DNA of 64,000 nucleotides from Pedobacter yulinensis (GCF_003029735.1 NZ_KZ686268.1:620001-684000), one strand, 5' to 3'. Positions 53,373 to 62,698 are shown, numbered from the stretch's first letter. The notes: generated from the letters alone by a model not told the origin. Program-made: numbers and translations.

Positions 53373-54626
53373 TCAGATGCGTTTCTTAAGCCGCAGTAAC
53401 AAAAGGAGCGGGGTGCCCTGACGGTTTACTTCAACAAGTATCGGCCTTGCGTCCCTGGACCGGAACAATTCGTCGAGCTCGGTCAGGGAAAGGTCTTTAG
53501 CGGCTTTGAAATTCACTTTCAGAAGCTCATCGCCGCTTTCGAAGCCCGCTTCCTGCGCGGGCGATCCGGGCTCGATGCGGCCAACAAAAAGCCGGTCTGC
53601 CTGCTCAAAATCAACGAAAACAGACATGCCCGACATGTCGTGTTCTGAGCGTTCCTGGAAATAGAAATTCTTTTTCAAATAAATAAAGCCGCCGTTGTAA
53701 TCAAGTATGATGTTAAACTTTTTCAGAAAATTTGCGCCCAGGTTGCCGTTCCGGTCACTGCCAGCGGTCTTTTTTGCTACGTCTTCAAAGCTGGGAAAGC
53801 CTGTCAGCACATCCGGCACGTGAAAAGCCCCGATCTGCAGCGACCGGATCCGGCCCATCTTCCCGGCAATCATACCGCTCAGGCCCATGCCGAGATTGGC
53901 TTCTATGGTGGTGTCCGGAAGCGGAAAGGCGCCGTTCCGGAAGGTCTCGAGCAGCAGCGAATGGCTGCCGCCTGTATCGATGATCAACCGGGTGTGCAGC
54001 GTGTCGCCTGAATCGGTTCTTACCTGCGCCCGGAGGTAAGGTTTATTAAGCGTCAGCTCGATCGGGATGCGCTCGCCGCGGTAACGTACCCGGCGGGCGG
54101 TATTGTAAAAGGTCAGGCTTTTTGAATCGTACCGGATGCGCACCACAAAACTTTTGAAGAAAGAGTAGCCGACGAGGCCGTAAACAGGCTGGCCCACATA
54201 CCCAGACAAATTGAAAATGTCATCGGCCAGCACCGCAGTGGGCGTTGTTTCAGACAAGGCATGGCCAATACCCACGCTGATCTTGTTGGTAAACAGGGCG
54301 TTCAGGTCAATGCCGGCGCCAAGGCCGAAAACCTTAAATGGCGTATACGTACGTACCTGTGCCGAATCGAGAATACTGGCATCTGTGATCACCATAGGGC
54401 CGACACCAGTATCAAGAATAAAGTCGTAGGGGCCTTTTCCGTTTATGAAAACCGGAATGATGATCAGGTTTTTTACAAATTTAAAGGGCATTGTCTGTGC
54501 AGTGCGCTTGCCTGTAAACCCGAAATTTTGGGCAAAGGCAGCCGGAGCGCAGCAGAGGTTGGTGCACAGCAAGATGAATAGCCATAAAAAAACGTGTGTT
54601 TTTACGACATCCCGGCTCATGATCAT
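53373..54626 (-). CDS. periplasmic aspartyl protease with PDZ domain
   Basis: About 417 residues, with a second in-frame ATG two codons in. A signal peptide ends near 'AAFAQ' (residue 33). Two retropepsin-like halves each carry a D-T-G: D72-T-G in 'FILDTGVGP' and 'LIIDTGGSHS' near residue 215. A C-terminal PDZ domain follows (about 330-410; 'FVGRIEPGSPAQEAGFESGDELLKVN'). The two halves can form a full active site in one chain. This aspartyl-protease/PDZ pair is common in Bacteroidota; substrates are unknown. It is divergent from the PBP4-type gene. Confidence 0.92.
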   Translation of the reverse strand: MIMSRDVVKTHVFLWLFILLCTNLCCAPAAFAQNFGFTGKRTAQTMPFKFVKNLIIIPVFINGKGPYDFILDTGVGPMVITDASILDSAQVRTYTPFKVFGLGAGIDLNALFTNKISVGIGHALSETTPTAVLADDIFNLSGYVGQPVYGLVGYSFFKSFVVRIRYDSKSLTFYNTARRVRYRGERIPIELTLNKPYLRAQVRTDSGDTLHTRLIIDTGGSHSLLLETFRNGAFPLPDTTIEANLGMGLSGMIAGKMGRIRSLQIGAFHVPDVLTGFPSFEDVAKKTAGSDRNGNLGANFLKKFNIILDYNGGFIYLKKNFYFQERSEHDMSGMSVFVDFEQADRLFVGRIEPGSPAQEAGFESGDELLKVNFKAAKDLSLTELDELFRSRDARPILVEVNRQGTPLLLLLRLKKRI

Positions 54627-54678
54627 TGATCTAATTTAATATTTTAGTGGCGACATTATTTCACCCAGACCCCAATCC

Positions 54679-55989
54679 ATGAAACCATATCGCGTGTACG
54701 CCGCATTTTTGGCGGCCTTAATCCTGGTATCCTGTTCTGCCGGGCGCCAGATTGGTCGCGGCGTTCAGAAAACATTCCGCAACGCGCCGCTGACCAGGCA
54801 ATACCACGTTGGTTTTGCCCTTTATGATCCGGAAACCAAAAAAATGCTGTACCAGCAAGATGCCGACCGGTATTATACCCCGGCATCAAATACCAAGCTT
54901 TATACCTTTTATGCAGGTTTAAAGATACTGAAAGATTCCTTGCCTTCGCTGCGGTTTGTTGAGCAGGGCGACTCGCTGATCTTTTGGGGAACCGGAGACC
55001 CTTCTTTCCTGCATTCGCAGTTGAAAAACCGGGTCGCACTCGATTTCCTGTCCCGGAGCCCAAAAAAATTATTCTTTGCGCCCGGCCGCTATACAGGCCC
55101 TGTTTATGGCTTGGGCTGGGCCTGGGATGATTACAATGACTATTACCAGGCAGAAATTAATGAGTTGCCGGTTATGGATAACCTGGTTGTGGTTAGCAAA
55201 AAAAAGTCGGGTGGCCTTGACATCAGCCCGAAAGTCTTTGCCGATTGTTTTGTGGCCGACCCGGATAAAAAAGGTGGGTTTGGCATACAGCGCGCATTCC
55301 TCGAGAACACCTTTCGATATCCGGAAGGCGCAGTGCCAGACCGCTTCACGCAGCAGATCCCCTATAAAGTATCAGACCTTTTAACGGTGAACCTGCTCTC
55401 AGACACCTTGCACAAACCTGTTGAACTTGTAAGCCGGAAAATGCCGTCGTATGCCAAAACCGTATACGGAGCCCGTCGCGACTCGGTCCTCAAACAGATG
55501 ATGCTGCCCAGCGATAATTTTGTGGCCGAGCAGCTGCTGCTGGTTTACGCTGATCAGGCCGGGCTGGAAATGAACGCGGCAAAGGTGATCGACCATGTAA
55601 CGAAAACGTACCTGGCTGACCTTCCTGACAAGCCGCAATGGGCAGACGGATCGGGCTTATCCAGAATGGACCTCTTTACACCGCGAGACATGATCTATCT
55701 GCTGGAATTGATATGGAAGGAATTTCCAGATAAACAGAAACTCTTCGAACTGCTGCCTGCCGGCGGAAAAAGCGGAACACTCAGAAACGCCTATCCGAAG
55801 ACCGGTCAGCCGTTCGTATTTGGCAAAACAGGAACACTCTCCAATGTGCACAACCAAAGTGGGTACATCCGGACCAAAAAAGGTAAGTTGCTGCTATTTG
55901 CGTTTATGAACAATAATTTCCTGCAGCCTACTGCAGAAGTGCGCAAGGAGATGGTGCGCATTATGACCGAAATTCACGAGAAATATTAG
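54679..55989 (+). CDS. D-alanyl-D-alanine carboxypeptidase/endopeptidase (PBP4 type, S13)
   Basis: A 436-residue lipoprotein (lipobox near 'ILVSCS', residue 19) of peptidase family S13. It removes the terminal D-Ala from peptidoglycan stems and can cut cross-links. All three penicillin-binding motifs are present: S70-N-T-K73, S278-D-N280 and K383-T-G385. It opens a run of envelope genes; a GH18 lipoprotein gene starts 93 bases downstream. Confidence 0.95.
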   Translation: MKPYRVYAAFLAALILVSCSAGRQIGRGVQKTFRNAPLTRQYHVGFALYDPETKKMLYQQDADRYYTPASNTKLYTFYAGLKILKDSLPSLRFVEQGDSLIFWGTGDPSFLHSQLKNRVALDFLSRSPKKLFFAPGRYTGPVYGLGWAWDDYNDYYQAEINELPVMDNLVVVSKKKSGGLDISPKVFADCFVADPDKKGGFGIQRAFLENTFRYPEGAVPDRFTQQIPYKVSDLLTVNLLSDTLHKPVELVSRKMPSYAKTVYGARRDSVLKQMMLPSDNFVAEQLLLVYADQAGLEMNAAKVIDHVTKTYLADLPDKPQWADGSGLSRMDLFTPRDMIYLLELIWKEFPDKQKLFELLPAGGKSGTLRNAYPKTGQPFVFGKTGTLSNVHNQSGYIRTKKGKLLLFAFMNNNFLQPTAEVRKEMVRIMTEIHEKY

Positions 55990-56082
55990 GAGTTCTTAAA
56001 TCGAATCTTTTTTGTGCTGGTTTTTGCGGTTTTGAATTGTGAATCGTTAGATTTGATAATCAACCATTTAAAACCTATCACC

Positions 56083-57090
56083 ATGAGGAACCATTACCTG
56101 TTGCTGGCTTGCACACTGCTGTTATTTGCTGCCTGTAAGAAAGAAACCATTCATCCAAAGGCTGAAGTTGACCCGCCAGCAGCCTACGTATCTGATACGT
56201 CTTTTAAAATCGTAGGTTATTTTCCCAGCTACCGGGACCCGGCAGGTGTGAACCCGGCCAAGTATAAAATGCTGACGCATCTCTTCTATGCCTTTTTGAA
56301 TCCGCGGGCCGATGGCTCGCTGGCTCCGCTGGCGCAGCCGGGGCGGTTCAATACCGTGATTCAGCAAGCCAAGGCACAGGGTCTTAAAACAGGCATCTCT
56401 GTTTCCGGCGATGCCAATATTTTTGTGACGCTGGCCGCATCCGAAGCCACGCGTACGCAGTTTGTGAGCAATGTCCTGGCCTTTGTGCGCAGCAACCAGC
56501 TGGACGGCCTTGATCTCGACTGGGAATACCCCAGGCAGGGTGTAGCAGATCAAACGTATGCCTTGCTGATGAAAGAGCTGTCAGATTCCCTGCATAAGCA
56601 TAACAAATTTCTCAGTGCCGCCATTACTCCGGGGGTGTATGCGGGCACCGTTCGCGACGGCATTCGAACAGAAGTGTTTGGTTATGCCGATTTTTTCAAC
56701 ATCATGATCTATGACGGGGCAGGCTGGCAAGGCGAACCGAATCATGCCTCGTACAACATGACCGTCGCTTCGCTCAACTACTGGCTAAATACCCGCGGCA
56801 TGCCTAAAAAGAAGGCCGTACTTGGGATGCCCGCTTATGGCAAGACAGCCGCAGGCGCCTCGGCCGGTGTGCGCGATTTTGAAGCAGCAGGTGTGGATAT
56901 AAACGGGGACTATGCGCGATACAACAATGCAGATTACTATTTTAACGGCATAACCACCGTAAAGCAAAAGACGACCCTGGCTTCACAGCGCTGTAACGGC
57001 ATTATGTTTTGGGAGTTGTATCATGATACCAATTCGGCCAATTCCATCATCAAAGCCGCCAACGACCAACTGGGCAGAAATTATAACTGA
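56083..57090 (+). CDS. GH18 family chitinase-like lipoprotein
   Basis: A 335-residue lipoprotein (lipobox 'LLFAAC', about residue 16) of glycoside hydrolase family 18. The catalytic DxxDxDxE is intact: D141, D144, D146 and E148 in 'DGLDLDWEYP'. 'KIVGYFPSYRD' and 'TGISVSG' are the usual first strands. GH18 cleaves beta-1,4 GlcNAc bonds. Here the substrate could be chitin or peptidoglycan glycan; the neighbours favour a cell-wall role (inference). Its TGA overlaps the next ATG (TGATG), so translation is coupled. Confidence 0.93.
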   Translation: MRNHYLLLACTLLLFAACKKETIHPKAEVDPPAAYVSDTSFKIVGYFPSYRDPAGVNPAKYKMLTHLFYAFLNPRADGSLAPLAQPGRFNTVIQQAKAQGLKTGISVSGDANIFVTLAASEATRTQFVSNVLAFVRSNQLDGLDLDWEYPRQGVADQTYALLMKELSDSLHKHNKFLSAAITPGVYAGTVRDGIRTEVFGYADFFNIMIYDGAGWQGEPNHASYNMTVASLNYWLNTRGMPKKKAVLGMPAYGKTAAGASAGVRDFEAAGVDINGDYARYNNADYYFNGITTVKQKTTLASQRCNGIMFWELYHDTNSANSIIKAANDQLGRNYN

Positions 57091-58112
57091 TGAATATCAA
57101 ACTGCAGCACGCCATTCAAAACCGCATCGATGCCGGCGGCAGGCGCTACCTCTATTTCGGTGGCACATCATACCTGGGCCTGGCTACACATCCCGGGTTT
57201 ATGGAATGTTACAGCAAAGGGCTGCAGCGTTACGGTGTCAACAATGGTACCAGCCGGAGCAACAACATCCAGATCGCTTTGTACGAGGAAGCGGAAGCGT
57301 TTGCCGCTGCCCGTTTCGGCGCTGAAGCAGCGCTGATCCTCTCAAGCGGTTACCTGGCCGCCCAACTCTGTGTCAGGGCTTATGTTGGGCGGCAGTTAGC
57401 GTACGCGCCTGGGACCCATCCGGCACTTTGGTCAGATGAGGTGCCCCGGCAGCACGGAAGCGTAAGTGCCTGGATGCGGGAGCTTCCCGCGGGGCCTGCA
57501 GAGCGCATCGTGCTGAGCAACACACTCAACAACCTCATGCCGGAGCGGTATGACTTTTCAGCCCTGCCGGGCGATGCACACAAACAACTTCTGCTTGCAG
57601 ATGACTCGCACGGTATCGGCCTGCTCGATGGCGGCATCGGTGCTTATACCCGGCTGAAAACTGAGGCTCCGGCCAGGATCGTGGTTGTAGCCTCTATGGC
57701 GAAGGCGCTGGGGGTCGATGCAGGGATCATCCTTGGCGACCGGGATACTGTAGCAGAGCTGCGAAAAAGCGTGGTCTTCAACGGCGCCTCGCCCCCGGCT
57801 GCGGCCGCGCTGTACGCGTTCATGAACAGTTCCGACCTGTACGGCCGTCAGTGGCAGCAGCTGCAGGAAAACCAACACTATTTTTCCAAATACCTGGCCA
57901 ATCAGCAAAACTGGTCGTATATTCCTGAACTGCCGGTTTTTCGCCATACAGATGTATCGCTTCATCACCAGCTGGCCGAAAAGGGCATCCTGATTTCGTC
58001 ATTCCCTTACCCGGATGCCAGCGGCCCGCTTTTGAACCGGGTAGTGCTGAACAGCGAACATACGCGGGACGAACTGGACCGACTTCTGGACATTTTAAAT
58101 ACCAACGAATGA
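57090..58112 (+). CDS. PLP-dependent aminotransferase, alpha-oxoamine synthase-like
   Basis: A 340-residue fold-type I PLP enzyme, shorter than BioF or Kbl (about 385-400). It shows the family blocks 'YFGGTSYLGLATHPGF', 'YGVNNGTSRSNNIQIALYEEAEAFAAARFG', 'LADDSHGIGLLDGG' and the PLP-binding K205 in 'ASMAKALGVDAG'. It differs from BioF in the loop around residue 100 and in its reduced C-terminus, so the reaction is uncertain. It is coupled to GH18 upstream (TGATG overlap) and to the histidine phosphatase downstream (ATGA overlap). Confidence 0.85.
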   Translation: MNIKLQHAIQNRIDAGGRRYLYFGGTSYLGLATHPGFMECYSKGLQRYGVNNGTSRSNNIQIALYEEAEAFAAARFGAEAALILSSGYLAAQLCVRAYVGRQLAYAPGTHPALWSDEVPRQHGSVSAWMRELPAGPAERIVLSNTLNNLMPERYDFSALPGDAHKQLLLADDSHGIGLLDGGIGAYTRLKTEAPARIVVVASMAKALGVDAGIILGDRDTVAELRKSVVFNGASPPAAAALYAFMNSSDLYGRQWQQLQENQHYFSKYLANQQNWSYIPELPVFRHTDVSLHHQLAEKGILISSFPYPDASGPLLNRVVLNSEHTRDELDRLLDILNTNE

Positions 58113-58612
58113 GAACGATATACCTCTTTTTCTGCTGTTTGTTCTTGGCCGCGGCGCTGCATGCGCAGACCGTTTGGGTTGTCAGGCATGCCGAAAAAAG
58201 CACGGCGGTAAAGACGGCCGACCCGGAACTCAGTGAAACGGGAAAGCTTCGGGCAGCCGCGCTCACCGCTTATTTCAAAGACCACAAGATCGATGAGGTT
58301 TACAGTACGGCTTATATTCGCACCAGGGAAACAGTTTCTGGGGTCGCAGAAGCCAGCCATAAGCCCGTGTTGGCTTACGATTCTCCCGCAACCCTGGCCG
58401 GTAGGGTCTGGTCAGGATCATCCCGGAAAAAAGTGCTCATTGCCGGGCATTCGAATACGGTACCAGATATCTTGCGGGCTTTAGGTGCCAGTTTTGATCA
58501 GAAGGAGCTACATGATGAGGATTATGACTACATTTTTAAGATCGTCAGAAAAGGCAAAAAGCTGCGGTTAACGAGCAGTCATTATGGTGCTTTACACCGC
58601 GCGGGTCACTAA
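58109..58612 (+). CDS. histidine phosphatase family protein, secreted SixA-like
   Basis: A 167-residue protein with a signal peptide ending 'ALHAQ' (residue 20). The phosphatase motif is R26-H27 in 'VVRHAEKS'. Further marks are 'VYSTAYIRTRET' and the second His in 'VLIAGHSNTVPDIL'. The signal peptide places it in the periplasm, unlike cytoplasmic SixA. The start overlaps the preceding gene by 4 bases, and the stop overlaps the convergent dipeptidase gene by 4 bases. The substrate is unknown. Confidence 0.92.
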   Translation: MRTIYLFFCCLFLAAALHAQTVWVVRHAEKSTAVKTADPELSETGKLRAAALTAYFKDHKIDEVYSTAYIRTRETVSGVAEASHKPVLAYDSPATLAGRVWSGSSRKKVLIAGHSNTVPDILRALGASFDQKELHDEDYDYIFKIVRKGKKLRLTSSHYGALHRAGH

Positions 58613-59292
58613 AGTTTTTGAAAAGGGATGTCCATGAGGCTATAGTTTTGCCAGCCTTGGAAATCAAAGTGCCACCACTCGTTGTACATGACCTTGAACC
58701 CATGCCGGTGCATGGTGCTGATGAGCAGGTCCCGGTTTTTTTTCACCTGAACATCCAGGTTTGCATACCGGGCGGCTGCCTCGGGGCTGAAACTGTCGAA
58801 AGGCGTAGGCATGGGCAGTTCTTTGCCGGTCTTAAGCGAAATAAGCGTAAGGTCTATGGCGCAGCCGCGATTGTGTTTGGAACCTTTGTTCGGATTTGCC
58901 ACGAAGTCTTTCTGCACCGCCTGGCGGTAAAAATCGAGCGTTACGGCATAGGGGCGGTAAGCATCAAATATTTTCAGGCCCAGGCCCTTTTTTTGCAGGT
59001 CAGCCTGCACCTTTCGCAATTGCACTACAACCGGTTTGCGCGCAAAGGCGCGTGCCTGCGCGTACATGACCCGCTTCATAAAGTTATTCCTTGTGGCGTA
59101 TCGGATATCCAGGCGAACCGAGGGAATTGCTTTGTTGATCTCAACGAGCTGATTGTCTGGGTTTTCTTTTACCGCGGCCTGGTAGTCTCTGAAATTGTTG
59201 ATGATCTTCAACCCGTAAGGATTCTGCGCATTTTTCTGAGCGCATGCCTGGACAAAAGCCGGAAGCAGAAGCAGGAAAAGAAATCTTCTCAT
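58609..59292 (-). CDS. D-alanyl-D-alanine dipeptidase (M15D, VanX/DdpX type)
   Basis: A 227-residue exported zinc peptidase (signal peptide or lipobox around 'FVQACAQ', residue 17) of family M15. Zinc ligands are H140 and D147 in 'SKHNRGCAID' and H208 in 'EWWHFDF', with E205 as the catalytic base. The conserved Arg regions 'LDIRYATRNNF' and 'AYRPYAVTLDFYRQ' are present. It cleaves D-Ala-D-Ala or related muropeptide ends. It lies 5 bases downstream of the alanine dehydrogenase gene on the same strand, which links D-Ala release to alanine use. Confidence 0.93.
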   Translation of the reverse strand: MRRFLFLLLLPAFVQACAQKNAQNPYGLKIINNFRDYQAAVKENPDNQLVEINKAIPSVRLDIRYATRNNFMKRVMYAQARAFARKPVVVQLRKVQADLQKKGLGLKIFDAYRPYAVTLDFYRQAVQKDFVANPNKGSKHNRGCAIDLTLISLKTGKELPMPTPFDSFSPEAAARYANLDVQVKKNRDLLISTMHRHGFKVMYNEWWHFDFQGWQNYSLMDIPFQKL

Positions 59293-59297
59293 GGCAG

Positions 59298-60527
59298 TTA
59301 CTGGTTGGAAACCATCAGGAGCTCGAGGTTTTTAAATGGAAAATTAAACATGTCTGCCAGGTCTTTATTGGTCATGTGCCCCTGGTAAATGTATAGCGCA
59401 TCGCGGATTCCCGGGCGCTGCCAGGCCATGTTCATCAGGCCGCCCATATCGCCGATATCGAGCAGGATGGGGGCGAAAATATTGGTCAGCGCATAAGAGG
59501 CGGTACGCGGAACGCGCGATGCGATGTTCGGAACGCAATAGTGGATCACATCATACTTTCTGAAAACAGGGTCTTTATGGTTGGTCACCTCCGATGTTTC
59601 AAAGCAGCCGCCCTGGTCTATGCTCACGTCAATTACGACCGAATCGGGTTTCATGCGGCTAACCGTCTCTTCCATCACAACACAAGGGCTGCGACCATGG
59701 GTGGCCCGAATCGCGCCGATCACGACATCGCATGTTGTGATGGCCTTGTTCAGGACAATGGGCTGCATGACCGAAGTAAAAACCCGGCTGTTACCCAGGT
59801 TGGTCTGGAGCCGGCGCAGGCGGTAAATGGAACTGTCAAATACCTTCACCTCGGCGCCAAGCGAAAGGGCGGTCCGCGCGGCATATTCACCAACGGTTCC
59901 GGCACCCAGAATAACGATTTCTGTAGGCGGAACACCCGTGAAACCACCCAGCATCAGGCCCTTACCGCCTGTTACACTGCTCAGGTACTCGGCAGCAATG
60001 AGAATGGAAGTTGAACCGACAATTTCGCTCATGGCACGTACCACACACAATACATTGCCCTCATCGCGCAGGTGCTCAAAACAAAGAGCGTTGATTTTTT
60101 TCTGCATCAGCGCTTTAAGGTAAGGCGCTTTCAGCGTTCCGGTAGGAAGCGAAGAGACCAGTGTCTGGCCTTTGTGCATAAGCTCGATCTCCTCCATGGT
60201 TGGCGGAGCGATCTTGACAATAATGTCTGCCTGGAATACTTCTTTTTTATCGTGGGAAATGCGCGCACCCTGTTCAGCGTAATTCTGGTCTGAAAAATTC
60301 GCGCCTTTGCCTGCTCCGCTTTCAATGATGACCTGGTGGCCGTTGTTAACAAGCAATGCAACCGAAAGGGGAGTAAGGGCGATGCGGCTTTCCTGGAAAG
60401 AAATTTCTTTCGGAATACCAATGTACAGGCTGTTCTTTCTGCTTTGCGTTTCCAGCATCGACTCTTTCGGCTGCCGCAGGCCCTGCCGGGCAATGGCGGC
60501 CATTCCTTCTCTTAATCCTGAAGCCAT
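59298..60527 (-). CDS. ald: alanine dehydrogenase
   Basis: A 409-residue NAD-dependent enzyme interconverting L-alanine with pyruvate and ammonia. The Bacteroidota-specific N-terminal extension of about 35 residues precedes 'IGIPKEISFQESRIALTP'. The NAD site is 'VILGAGTVGEYAARTALSLGAEVKVFD'. 'CFEHLRDEG', 'VIDVSIDQGG' and 'HYCVPNIASRVPRTASYAL' complete the family pattern. With the dipeptidase just downstream it could catabolise alanine from peptidoglycan, provided a racemase acts between them (inference). Confidence 0.96.
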   Translation of the reverse strand: MASGLREGMAAIARQGLRQPKESMLETQSRKNSLYIGIPKEISFQESRIALTPLSVALLVNNGHQVIIESGAGKGANFSDQNYAEQGARISHDKKEVFQADIIVKIAPPTMEEIELMHKGQTLVSSLPTGTLKAPYLKALMQKKINALCFEHLRDEGNVLCVVRAMSEIVGSTSILIAAEYLSSVTGGKGLMLGGFTGVPPTEIVILGAGTVGEYAARTALSLGAEVKVFDSSIYRLRRLQTNLGNSRVFTSVMQPIVLNKAITTCDVVIGAIRATHGRSPCVVMEETVSRMKPDSVVIDVSIDQGGCFETSEVTNHKDPVFRKYDVIHYCVPNIASRVPRTASYALTNIFAPILLDIGDMGGLMNMAWQRPGIRDALYIYQGHMTNKDLADMFNFPFKNLELLMVSNQ

Positions 60528-60580
60528 CTATCCTGGTTATTTTAGGTCTTTGAAGTTACGAAAATAAACCGAAACGGCGG

Positions 60581-61003
60581 CTACCCGGTCGATTTTTGAA
60601 AACTGAAGCGACGGGAAGACGGGCCGGTTACCGCTATGTCAATCCGAACATACGTTTCGGGAAGAAGCCCGTCAATACGCTCAGGCCACTCGATCAGGCA
60701 CACGTCACCACTGTAGAAGTACTCTTCATAACCCAGGTCATAGGCTTCCTCAACGCGTTTCAGGCGGTAAAAATCGAAGTGGTAAACCGGCCCGGCGGGG
60801 CGGTCATAAACGTTGACAATGGAGAACGTAGGGCTGGACACGATGCCTGTAACGCCAAGCCTGCGGCAAAAGGCTTTGATAAAGGTGGTTTTACCGGCGC
60901 CCATCTCGCCGAAAAAAACAAAGATCTGCTGGCCGGCGGCAAAGTCGTACAATGCCCCGGCAGCCTGGTCAAGCGCTTCGGGCGCTCCGATATCAATCGT
61001 CAT
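60581..61003 (-). CDS. tsaE: tRNA threonylcarbamoyladenosine biosynthesis ATPase TsaE
   Basis: A 140-residue P-loop ATPase needed with TsaB and TsaD for the t6A37 modification of ANN-reading tRNAs. Walker A is GEMGAGKTT at residues 32-40. 'SPTFSIVNVYD', 'HFDFYRLKRVEEAYDLGYEEY' and 'VCLIEWPERI' are the family blocks. It lies between porX and the alanine dehydrogenase gene on the same strand, 38 bases after porX, so it may be read from the porX transcript. Confidence 0.96.
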   Translation of the reverse strand: MTIDIGAPEALDQAAGALYDFAAGQQIFVFFGEMGAGKTTFIKAFCRRLGVTGIVSSPTFSIVNVYDRPAGPVYHFDFYRLKRVEEAYDLGYEEYFYSGDVCLIEWPERIDGLLPETYVRIDIAVTGPSSRRFSFQKSTG

Positions 61004-61041
61004 ACACGTTTTTTAGCTGGCACAAAGATAAACACCCAAGC

Positions 61042-62595
61042 CTATCGCGGCGAATAGGTTACAATGGGAATAATCATTTCTTCAAGAGAAATGCCGCCAT
61101 GCTGGAAAGTCTCGTTATAATAATTTACAAACTGATTGTAGTTGTTCGGGTAGACAAAGTAGCTGTCTTCCTTTGCAAAGATGTAACTTGAACTGATGTT
61201 GATTTTTGGCAGGTGCGCATCGTTCGGGTTTTTGATTGCAAAAACCTCTTTGTCATTGTAACTCAGGTTGCGTCCCTGTTTATAGCGCAGGTTGGTATTG
61301 GTGCTGCGGTCGCCGATGACCTTGCTCGGTTTTTTAACACGGATTGTACCATGATCGGTAGTCAGAACTACCTTAACATTTTTCTGAGCAAGTTTTTTAA
61401 GCAGGTCTAAGAGGGCAGAGTGTTCAAACCAGGACAGCGTGAGCGAGCGGTAAGCCGCATCGTCATTGGCCAGTTCCCGGATCATCTGCATATCGGTCCG
61501 GGCATGCGAAAGCATATCTACAAAGTTGAAAACGATTGCGTTGAAATCATTCTGCATCAGGTTGGCGCTTTGCTCGACCAGTGCTTTGCCATCATCGTAG
61601 GTCAGGATCTTATGGTAGCTGAATTTGCAGTCTTTTCTCAGGCTTCTTTTGATCTGTTCGCCCAGAAAGGCCTCTTCGTGCATGTTTTTTCCGCCCTCGT
61701 CATCGTCGTTGAGCCACAGGTTCGGGTGCCGTTTTTCCATGTCAAGCGGCAATAAGCCAGAGAAAATGGCATTACGTGCATATTGTGTGGCTGTAGGCAG
61801 AATGCTGGAATACATGTCTTCCTCATCAATTCGGAAATACTCTGTAATAAGCGGGTTAATCACACGCCACTGGTCATAACGCAGGTTGTCGATCAGGATA
61901 AAAAAGACCGGTGTGGTGCTGTTGATGAGGGGAAATACTTTTTTCTTCAACAGTTCGTGCGAGAGCATGGGCGGCTTGCCATTGCCGTTTACCCAATCCA
62001 TGTAGTTGTCTTCGATAAACTTTGAGAACTGCATGTTGGCCTCAGATTTCTGAAGTGTCAGAATTTCATGCATCTGCTGGTCATCGAGTTTTTCAAGCTC
62101 AAGCTCCCAGAAAATGATCTTTTTGTAGACCTCCACCCACTCTTCATAGTTGAGGCGGTCGTTAAGAGTCATACCCAGCCGTCTGAAGTCCTGCTGGTAG
62201 GCCATCGAAGTTTTTTCGCTGACAAGCCGTTTGTTGTCGATCAGTTTTTTAATGGTCAGCAGCACCTGCTTGGGATTAACCGGCTTGATGAGGTAATCAT
62301 CTATCTTCGAACCGATGGCATCTTCCATCAAATTTTCTTCTTCGCTTTTGGTAATCAGCACCACGGGTACATCGGGGGATACATTTTTGATTGCAGAGAG
62401 CGTTTCAAGCCCACTCATGCCAGGCATATTTTCATCCAGGAAAACCAGGTCAAAATGCTCCTTCCCGAAGCCTTCAAGTGCGTCGTTCCCGTTTGTAAAA
62501 GTGGTTACCTGGTAGCCTTTTTCGTTCAGAAGAAGAATGTGTGGTTTCAACAGGTTGATTTCATCATCAGCCCATAATATTTTAGTTTCCTGCAT
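61042..62595 (-). CDS. porX: T9SS response regulator PorX (receiver + PglZ)
   Basis: A 517-residue two-domain protein from the ATG at 62595; a longer open frame to 62748 adds only nonconserved residues. The receiver domain (about 1-125) carries phospho-acceptor D54 in 'VFLDENMPGM', with 'VVLITKSEEE' and 'YLIKPVNPKQ'. A helical linker leads to a PglZ/alkaline-phosphatase-like domain (about 225-510; 'FILIDNLRYDQWRVINPL', 'NFVDMLSHARTDM', 'VVLTTDHGTI'). This architecture is that of PorX, which controls type IX secretion genes in Porphyromonas and relatives. The T9SS adhesin cluster lies 22 kb away in this window. No PorY sensor gene is adjacent. Confidence 0.96.
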   Translation of the reverse strand: MQETKILWADDEINLLKPHILLLNEKGYQVTTFTNGNDALEGFGKEHFDLVFLDENMPGMSGLETLSAIKNVSPDVPVVLITKSEEENLMEDAIGSKIDDYLIKPVNPKQVLLTIKKLIDNKRLVSEKTSMAYQQDFRRLGMTLNDRLNYEEWVEVYKKIIFWELELEKLDDQQMHEILTLQKSEANMQFSKFIEDNYMDWVNGNGKPPMLSHELLKKKVFPLINSTTPVFFILIDNLRYDQWRVINPLITEYFRIDEEDMYSSILPTATQYARNAIFSGLLPLDMEKRHPNLWLNDDDEGGKNMHEEAFLGEQIKRSLRKDCKFSYHKILTYDDGKALVEQSANLMQNDFNAIVFNFVDMLSHARTDMQMIRELANDDAAYRSLTLSWFEHSALLDLLKKLAQKNVKVVLTTDHGTIRVKKPSKVIGDRSTNTNLRYKQGRNLSYNDKEVFAIKNPNDAHLPKINISSSYIFAKEDSYFVYPNNYNQFVNYYNETFQHGGISLEEMIIPIVTYSPR

Positions 62596-62698
62596 GTTAT
62601 ATCTGTAAAGTGTAAACTTGATATCCCGAAACAAATGCCGGGTTCGCTGTTTGCGTAAAAATAGCAATTTTTGTACCGTATAATCTGACAACACACCC

